From NCBI GenBank assembly GCA_937907595.1, contig CALCXL010000940.1, forward strand, positions 1 to 15,547: a DNA stretch of 15,547 nucleotides, in the 5' to 3' direction. The notes beneath the pieces were generated by a model. It searched no databases. It had not been told where the DNA came from and saw nothing but the letters and a program-made list of their open reading frames with translations. Made by a program: the position numbers and the translations under genes. Below, one piece after another: positions 10,811 to 15,547 of this stretch. Positions within the stretch are counted from its first letter, which is position 1, and each line of letters opens with the position of its first letter. This DNA is from an uncultured Pseudomonadota bacterium (GTDB lineage: Bacteria; Myxococcota_A; UBA796; UBA9615).

Positions 10811-13606
10811 CTACGGCACCGCGCGCCGCTCCCAGCCCTGCTCGCCCCAGATCAGCTCGGCCGTGGGCCAGTAGTGCAAGTCCAGCTTGAGGGTGTCGAC
10901 CCCCTCCTTGCCGTCCAGGGTGATCGTGCGGATCTGCACGGTGTCGCGATGCTCCAGGCCCTGCACGGCGGCCAGGAAGGCGTCGAGGTCGGGCACGTCC
11001 ACGCCGTCGACGGCCACGATCCGCCGCGTGGCCCGCAGCCCGTAGCGGTGCGCCGGCGAGCCGTTCCACCACAGGGACACGTAGACGCCGTCCCGCTCGA
11101 TGCCCTCCTGCGCGGCGATGGGCTGGTGGGGGCGCTGCAGGAGCAGGCCGGCCCAGAGCAGCGCGCGGTCGGTGCCCCGGCCGTCCAGGGGGTGGGTCGG
11201 CACGTCGATGTCCATCGTCTGGCCCTGCCGCACCACCGTCAGCCGCACCGAGTCCGCGAAGGCCGCCTCCTCCACCTGCCGCACGAACGCCACCGGCTGG
11301 CCGTCGATGGCCGCGATCAGGTCGCCCTCCAGCAGCAGCTCCGCGGCCGGCGTGCCCGCCTCGCGCCGGTAGACCATGAGCGCGCCGGGCCGACTGCCCC
11401 CGGCTTTCGCCAGCTGCACGACGTCGGCTTCGGGGAGGCCGCGGTTGCGGGCGTCGACCAGGGAGGTGCGCACCAGCTCCACGCCCAGGGCGCGCAGGCG
11501 GGGGAGCTCGCCCCGGCGCAGGGGCTCGATCGCGTCGAGCAGCAGCTCCGAGGGCAGCCCCACGAACAGGGCGTCGTCCTTCTTTCCGCGGTCGATGGAC
11601 TGGGACACCCAGTGCGCCAGCACCCGGCCCCGCTTGTCGGCCAGGACCCCGCCCACGATGGGGGGCGCGGCGCCGAGGGCGACGACGTCGACGTTGTACT
11701 GCCGGTAGCGCGGCGGGCTGGCCGACGGGGCGACGAAGGAGTCGATGCGGCTGACGGTGACCGCCGTCTCCGACACCTCCAGGCTGCGGGTCAGGCCGAC
11801 GGCGAAGAGCTCCTGGCCGGGCTTCACCGCCTGGTCCAGCAGGGTCGCGGCGACGACGGGCGTGGTCCCGGCCAGGGCGGGGTCGAAGCGGATCAAGGCG
11901 TAGTCGTGCACCGGGTGCATCCACACCACCTGCGCGGGCAGCTCCAACGAGCCGCCCAGGGTCACCCGCGCCTCACCCAGGGGCGACGGCACGGTGTCCC
12001 GATCCACCAGCACCAGGCCGCGCTCGGCGTCCACGACGATGCCCGTGCCCGTGAAGCGCTCGCCGGGGGTGCCGTCCACCCGGAAGGGCACGCGGTAGTC
12101 CACCCAGACCAGCGAGGGCGCCAACCGCGACGCCACCTTCCCGCTGGCGGGGGGCAGGGTGGCGCTGCCGCCGACGGGGACCGCGGGGGGCGGGGGAGGC
12201 GCCGAGGGCTCGCAGGCCCACCACCCGGCCACGTCCTCCCGCTCGCAGCGTTGGCTGACGTGCCAGCGTCGGTCGATCTCCACCACCGCCACCCGCCGCT
12301 GCCGGCGCTCGTGCAGCGTGCGGAAGACGAAGGGCACGCGGGCGCCGTCGGGCACGAGCGCCAGCACGGCCGCGAAGGCGGCCAGGTCCGGGGTGGCGTG
12401 CTCGCCCACGGCCTCGATCACCGCGCCGTGGGGCACCCCCGCCACCTCGAGCATGTAGCCCTGGCCGGCGACGTACACGCCCCCCAGGGGCGCGCTGTAG
12501 CTCCGGGCCTTCTGGTAGCTCAGGTCGTGCAGGACGGCGCCGGAGACCTCCAGGTAGGCCGCGGGCGTGATCGCGTGCAGGTCGCGCACCTGCAGGGGGA
12601 GGTCCAGGGGCTCCCCGCGCCGCTCGATGCCCAGGGTCACCGTCCCGCCCACCGCGTCGTCCAGGGCCGCGTCCAGGGGCAGGAAGGCGTTGATGAGCTC
12701 ACCGTCGATGCGCAGGACCACGTCCCCGGGCTCCAGCGCCCGCCACGCCGGCCCCCCCTCCATCACCTCGTCCACCGTCAGCAGCCCCGTGCCGTCGGGG
12801 AACGCCGCGCGCGCCTCGGCCTGGGAGGCGTCGCGCAGCCCCAGCCGGGCGAGCTCGTCGAAGGGGCGGTGCAGGAACGTCGTCTGCACTGTGCCCCGGG
12901 GCACCGGCTGGCCCTCCTGCACCAGCGCGAGGGCGCGCACGACCCGGTCCAGGGGCAGGTAGAACGAGCTCGCGGCGCTGCTCTTGCTGCCGGCGTTCAG
13001 GGCGATGACGCGGCCCTGCATGTCGATGACTGGCGACCCCGATGAGCCCCCCGACGTGCCCGACGCCGCCTGGTAGTAGAAGGTGTTGAAGTCGTTGAAG
13101 CGCCCCCGACCGTAGGTGGGCGCCGCGCGGTCCACCCGGGCCAGGATCCCCTCCAGGATGGACAGCTTCTCCCCGGCGTCGTTGCCCACGACCCGGATCT
13201 CCGCGCCCACCCGGGCGGCCTCGGGGGCCAGCTCGAGCTGCCCCACGTCCTGGAACTCCACGGCGGCGGGATCGAAGCGGAAGAAGCCGAAGTCGTGCAC
13301 GGGATCGCGGTACAGCGCCGTCAGGGGGACCTCCTCGTGGTCCTGGAAGACGGCCTCGGCGACGACGGGCCCGGGGTGCACGACGTGGCGGTTGGTCAGC
13401 AGGATCCCGCGCTCGGCGTCGACCACGAAGCCCGTCGCCACGCCGTTGGAGGCGCCGTCGGTGTCAAAGGACCGGGGCGTGGTCGTGCGGATGGCCACCA
13501 CCGCGTCGACCACCCGCTCCAGGGTGGCCTCCCACTGCGCGGCCGACGAGGGCGGCGCGGCCGAGGCGGGCGCAGCGAGCAGGGCGAGCAGCAGGGCGAC
13601 GAGCAT
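10811..13606 (-). CDS. Exported tandem HtrA-like protease, Nma111/Deg7 type, 931 aa
   Basis: Serine protease with two trypsin-like domains and about four PDZ domains. Residues 1-16 (MLVALLLALLAAPASA) are a cleavable signal peptide, implying a periplasmic location. The first protease domain (about 25-230) has the triad His74 (LTNRHVV), Asp105 (DPVHDFGF) and Ser189 (GGSSGSPV), plus the stretch VGNDAGEKLSILEG. PDZ1 and PDZ2 cover about 245-445 (DLHAITPAAYLEVSG). A Pro-rich linker (465-485) leads to a second, degenerate protease domain (490-695) that keeps Asp568 (HPVHDYALIRFDP) but has Asp in place of His (VDRDTV) and no Ser motif. Two PDZ-like domains (about 700-805, 815-912) finish the protein. 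The order and many motifs match yeast Nma111 and plant Deg7. It is likely involved in envelope protein quality control. It converges with the kinase gene, with 23 bp between the stops. Confidence 0.92.
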   Translation of the reverse strand: MLVALLLALLAAPASAAPPSSAAQWEATLERVVDAVVAIRTTTPRSFDTDGASNGVATGFVVDAERGILLTNRHVVHPGPVVAEAVFQDHEEVPLTALYRDPVHDFGFFRFDPAAVEFQDVGQLELAPEAARVGAEIRVVGNDAGEKLSILEGILARVDRAAPTYGRGRFNDFNTFYYQAASGTSGGSSGSPVIDMQGRVIALNAGSKSSAASSFYLPLDRVVRALALVQEGQPVPRGTVQTTFLHRPFDELARLGLRDASQAEARAAFPDGTGLLTVDEVMEGGPAWRALEPGDVVLRIDGELINAFLPLDAALDDAVGGTVTLGIERRGEPLDLPLQVRDLHAITPAAYLEVSGAVLHDLSYQKARSYSAPLGGVYVAGQGYMLEVAGVPHGAVIEAVGEHATPDLAAFAAVLALVPDGARVPFVFRTLHERRQRRVAVVEIDRRWHVSQRCEREDVAGWWACEPSAPPPPPAVPVGGSATLPPASGKVASRLAPSLVWVDYRVPFRVDGTPGERFTGTGIVVDAERGLVLVDRDTVPSPLGEARVTLGGSLELPAQVVWMHPVHDYALIRFDPALAGTTPVVAATLLDQAVKPGQELFAVGLTRSLEVSETAVTVSRIDSFVAPSASPPRYRQYNVDVVALGAAPPIVGGVLADKRGRVLAHWVSQSIDRGKKDDALFVGLPSELLLDAIEPLRRGELPRLRALGVELVRTSLVDARNRGLPEADVVQLAKAGGSRPGALMVYRREAGTPAAELLLEGDLIAAIDGQPVAFVRQVEEAAFADSVRLTVVRQGQTMDIDVPTHPLDGRGTDRALLWAGLLLQRPHQPIAAQEGIERDGVYVSLWWNGSPAHRYGLRATRRIVAVDGVDVPDLDAFLAAVQGLEHRDTVQIRTITLDGKEGVDTLKLDLHYWPTAELIWGEQGWERRAVP

Positions 13607-13610
13607 GGGC

Positions 13611-13620
13611 GATCCGGATC
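13611..13620. promoter_or_regulatory. GATCCGGATC palindrome between divergent genes
   Basis: A perfect 10-bp palindrome five bases upstream of the protease start (13606), inside the 126-bp divergent gap shared with the esterase-like gene at 13733. It takes the place where a Shine-Dalgarno for the protease would be expected; none is obvious. It could be an operator or chance. Confidence 0.25.
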
Positions 13621-13722
13621 GGGGTGCGCGGTCATCCTACGAACCCCGGGCGCGGGGGGAAGGTCCGTCCGCCCACGCCTCCCCCATCGACGCGGCGCCC
13701 CCCTGCTACCGTTTCGGCCCAC

Positions 13723-13726
13723 GGAG
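13723..13726 (+). promoter_or_regulatory. Shine-Dalgarno of the esterase-like gene
   Basis: GGAG six bases before the ATG at 13733. It fixes that start, which also gives the lipoprotein signal peptide. The upstream in-frame extension would overlap the protease gene on the other strand. Confidence 0.6.
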
Positions 13727-13732
13727 ACCCGA

Positions 13733-14878
13733 ATGCGCGCCTTCCTCCCCGTCGCCCTCCTCCTGTCCGCCTGCGCCGTCGAGGAGGCTCCGCCCGCAGC
13801 CGGTCCCTTCCAGGAGCTGGTCGACCAGGGCGCGACCCGCTTCCTGGGCACGACGACCGCCATCGAAGAGTCCGTCGACGGCGACGAGACCACCTGGACC
13901 TTCGCCCAGAGCGAAGGCCCCCAGTGCCTGCGCGGCACCCCCTACCGCACGACAACGCGGGACACGGGCAGCGAGGACCTGGTGATCTTCCTGCAGGGCG
14001 GCGGCGCCTGCTGGTCCGACTTCTGCTTCTCCATCGAGACCGCGCCGCCGGGCATGCCGCCCCTCGACCTCATCCGCACCGACCTCCCCTTCAACCCCGT
14101 CGACGGCTGGAACGTCACCTACCTGCCCTACTGCGATGGCTCCCTCTTCGCCGGCGACGCGCAGGTGGACGAGGACGGCGACGGCCAGGTCGATCGCATC
14201 CACGCGGGCCTGCAGAACCTGTCGGCGGCGTTGGACGTCGCGAAGGCGCAGTGGCCCGATCCCCGGCGGATCGTGCTGGCCGGCAGCAGCGGCGGCGGCT
14301 TCGGGACGATCCCCGGGGTGGTCCTGGTGCGGGAGCTGTGGCCCGATCACGAGATCCTGGTCATGAACGACAGCGGCGTCGGCGTGGCGAAGCAGGGCCA
14401 GCCCTGGTTCCTGAACCAGCTCTTCGACGAGTTCAACGCCGGCTCCCTGGTGCCCGACTCCTGCACCGACTGCCTGGACGACGGGCACCTGACCCCGGTG
14501 ATCGACTGGGAGCTGGAGCAGGACCCCAAGCTGCGCGTGGCCGCCTTCTCGTCCTACGAGGACTACATCATCAGTGAGCTCTTCCTGCAGCTGCCCGACG
14601 GCGAGTTCCGCGCGTCCCTGATGGGCCAGACCAACCTCCTCCAGGCCCACCACCCCGATCGCTACCGCCGCTTCCTGGTCGAAGGCGACCTGCACACCGT
14701 GCTCATCGGCAACGTCGCGGGCGTGGTCGGCGACCTGGAGGGGGCCAACGACTCCATCGAGAACTTCGTGACGCTGGGGCACATGGAGGAGGTGTCCCTG
14801 GACGGCGTCACCGTGGCCGACTGGCTGAGCGCGTTCGTGGACGGGGACGCGGAGGGCTGGGAGTCGAAGGTGGAGTAG
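13733..14878 (+). CDS. Pectin acetylesterase/Notum-like lipoprotein hydrolase, 381 aa
   Basis: Predicted alpha/beta-hydrolase of the PAE/Notum carboxylesterase family, which removes acetyl or acyl groups from glycans or proteins. The start ATG is six bases after GGAG (13723-13726). MRAFLPVALLLSAC is a lipoprotein signal with lipobox LSAC (Cys14). Family landmarks are IFLQGGGACWS (about 85-95, oxyanion region), VTYLPYCDGSLFAGDA (128-143), and the nucleophile elbow AGSSGGGFGT (Ser186). Asp277 (SSYEDY) and His321 (EGDLHTVL) are good candidates to complete the triad. Six further cysteines (65, 93, 98, 134, 244, 247) could form disulfides. A calcium-loop-like insert DEDGDGQVD (146-154) follows the CDGS motif. 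The substrate is unknown. It diverges from the protease gene and converges on the permease gene. Confidence 0.85.
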   Translation: MRAFLPVALLLSACAVEEAPPAAGPFQELVDQGATRFLGTTTAIEESVDGDETTWTFAQSEGPQCLRGTPYRTTTRDTGSEDLVIFLQGGGACWSDFCFSIETAPPGMPPLDLIRTDLPFNPVDGWNVTYLPYCDGSLFAGDAQVDEDGDGQVDRIHAGLQNLSAALDVAKAQWPDPRRIVLAGSSGGGFGTIPGVVLVRELWPDHEILVMNDSGVGVAKQGQPWFLNQLFDEFNAGSLVPDSCTDCLDDGHLTPVIDWELEQDPKLRVAAFSSYEDYIISELFLQLPDGEFRASLMGQTNLLQAHHPDRYRRFLVEGDLHTVLIGNVAGVVGDLEGANDSIENFVTLGHMEEVSLDGVTVADWLSAFVDGDAEGWESKVE

Positions 14879-14918
14879 GGGGTCCCCGGGCTGCGGAGCA
14901 CGGGGCCGTCCGACCCGT

Positions 14919-15547
14919 TCAGACCCCCAGATCCCGCTCTCCGAAGCGCATCCAGCCGACCACCGCGAACAGCGGCGGCAGCACCGACAGCCGCGCCAGC
15001 CCGAACCAGTCGAACCCCGTGTCCAGCGGGTTCTCCGCCAGGTACCAGGAGAAGGGCGACACCGCGGCCATCCAGTCGGCGCCCACCACGGGCCCGATCG
15101 CGTTGAACATGAAGGAGCCCACCGCCACCGCCGACGCCACCCCCAGGGCCAGGCCGTGCCGCCCGGTCGCCGCCCCCACCGCGAACGCGAGGGTGCCCAT
15201 GCCCAGCAGGAAGAGGAGCAGGCCCAGGCTGCCGGCGGCGATGTTGGTGGCCGGCACGGCCATGTCGAGGATCAGCACCAGCAGGAAGGTCGTCGAGCCG
15301 ACGACGCACACCAGCCCGCTGCACAGGATCCACAGCGCCGCCAGCCGCTCGCCGTAGACCCGGCCGCGATCCACCGGAGAGGTCAGCTCCAGCTCCAGCG
15401 TGCCGTCCTCCTCCTCGCCGGAGATCAGCCGCGCGCCCTTCGTGATCACGTAGACCATCAGCAGCGCCGGACCGATCAGGCCGTACACCGTGGACGTGAT
15501 GTAGCCGCCCGGCGTGCCGATGCGGTCGTAGCCCATCCCCTTGATCA
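14919..15547 (-). CDS. ABC-2 type transporter permease (5' end missing)
   Basis: Membrane subunit of an ABC exporter; the frame stays open to the right edge, so the N-terminus lies outside. The Met at 15536 is probably internal: related permeases have another membrane segment and an external loop before this point. Counting from that Met, hydrophobic segments lie at about 17-33, 65-90, 101-123, 128-150 and 180-197. The hallmark SGEEEDGTLELELTSPVDR (39-57) after the first of these matches the (E)EE-x-GTLE-x-L-x-x-P-x-x-R signature of ABC-2 permeases that cycle with a separate ATPase. The ATPase gene is not in view and may lie upstream (to the right). The substrate is unknown. It ends 40 bp from the stop of the esterase-like gene; that gap holds only a weak 5-bp stem (14884-14888 with 14901-14905). 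Confidence 0.85.
   Translation of the reverse strand, partial: IKGMGYDRIGTPGGYITSTVYGLIGPALLMVYVITKGARLISGEEEDGTLELELTSPVDRGRVYGERLAALWILCSGLVCVVGSTTFLLVLILDMAVPATNIAAGSLGLLLFLLGMGTLAFAVGAATGRHGLALGVASAVAVGSFMFNAIGPVVGADWMAAVSPFSWYLAENPLDTGFDWFGLARLSVLPPLFAVVGWMRFGERDLGV

Overview
The window is very GC-rich, densely coding bacterial DNA. It encodes several lipoproteins, a long FG-GAP/MopE-repeat surface protein, and a giant Ser/Thr kinase-ATPase-cyclase fusion. That mix is typical of Myxococcota and related former Deltaproteobacteria, so I favour a myxobacterial-type organism. This rests on gene content only; there is no rRNA or marker gene in the window.

Layout. (1) Positions 1-5332, minus strand: from upstream to downstream, a 305-aa unknown lipoprotein (4415-5332), a 250-bp intergenic stretch packed with inverted repeats, a 188-aa unknown lipoprotein (3598-4164), a 25-aa lipoprotein-like ORF overlapping its stop codon (3524-3601), and a large lipoprotein with about 13 FG-GAP calcium-loop repeats followed by MopE-type Cys/Asp repeats (1-3445). 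The large gene runs off the left edge and carries two compensating homopolymer frameshifts. (2) Positions 5333-5693: a 361-bp divergent intergenic region. (3) Positions 5694-10787, plus strand: a 1697-aa kinase / AAA ATPase / TPR-like / GAF / adenylate cyclase protein. (4) Positions 10811-13606, minus strand: a 931-aa exported tandem HtrA-like protease of the architecture known from yeast Nma111 and plant Deg7. (5) Positions 13733-14878, plus strand: a pectin acetylesterase/Notum-like lipoprotein hydrolase. (6) From 14919 to the right edge, minus strand: an ABC-2 type permease lacking its N-terminus.

Functional reading. Most products are predicted to be exported: four proteins have lipoboxes, one has a cleavable signal peptide and one is an integral membrane protein. 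The theme is the cell envelope or surface, plus one large cytoplasmic signalling protein that probably makes cAMP. Apart from the 3598-4164 / 3524-3601 pair, and perhaps the downstream FG-GAP gene, the genes are divergent or convergent. I therefore see no single multigene pathway, defence system, mobile element, CRISPR array or RNA gene. The points most worth a second look are the Nma111/Deg7-type protease in a bacterium, the cyclase-ended kinase/ATPase with a DFN motif, the structured intergenic region at 4214-4391, the tiny LptM-like ORF, and the two compensating frameshifts.
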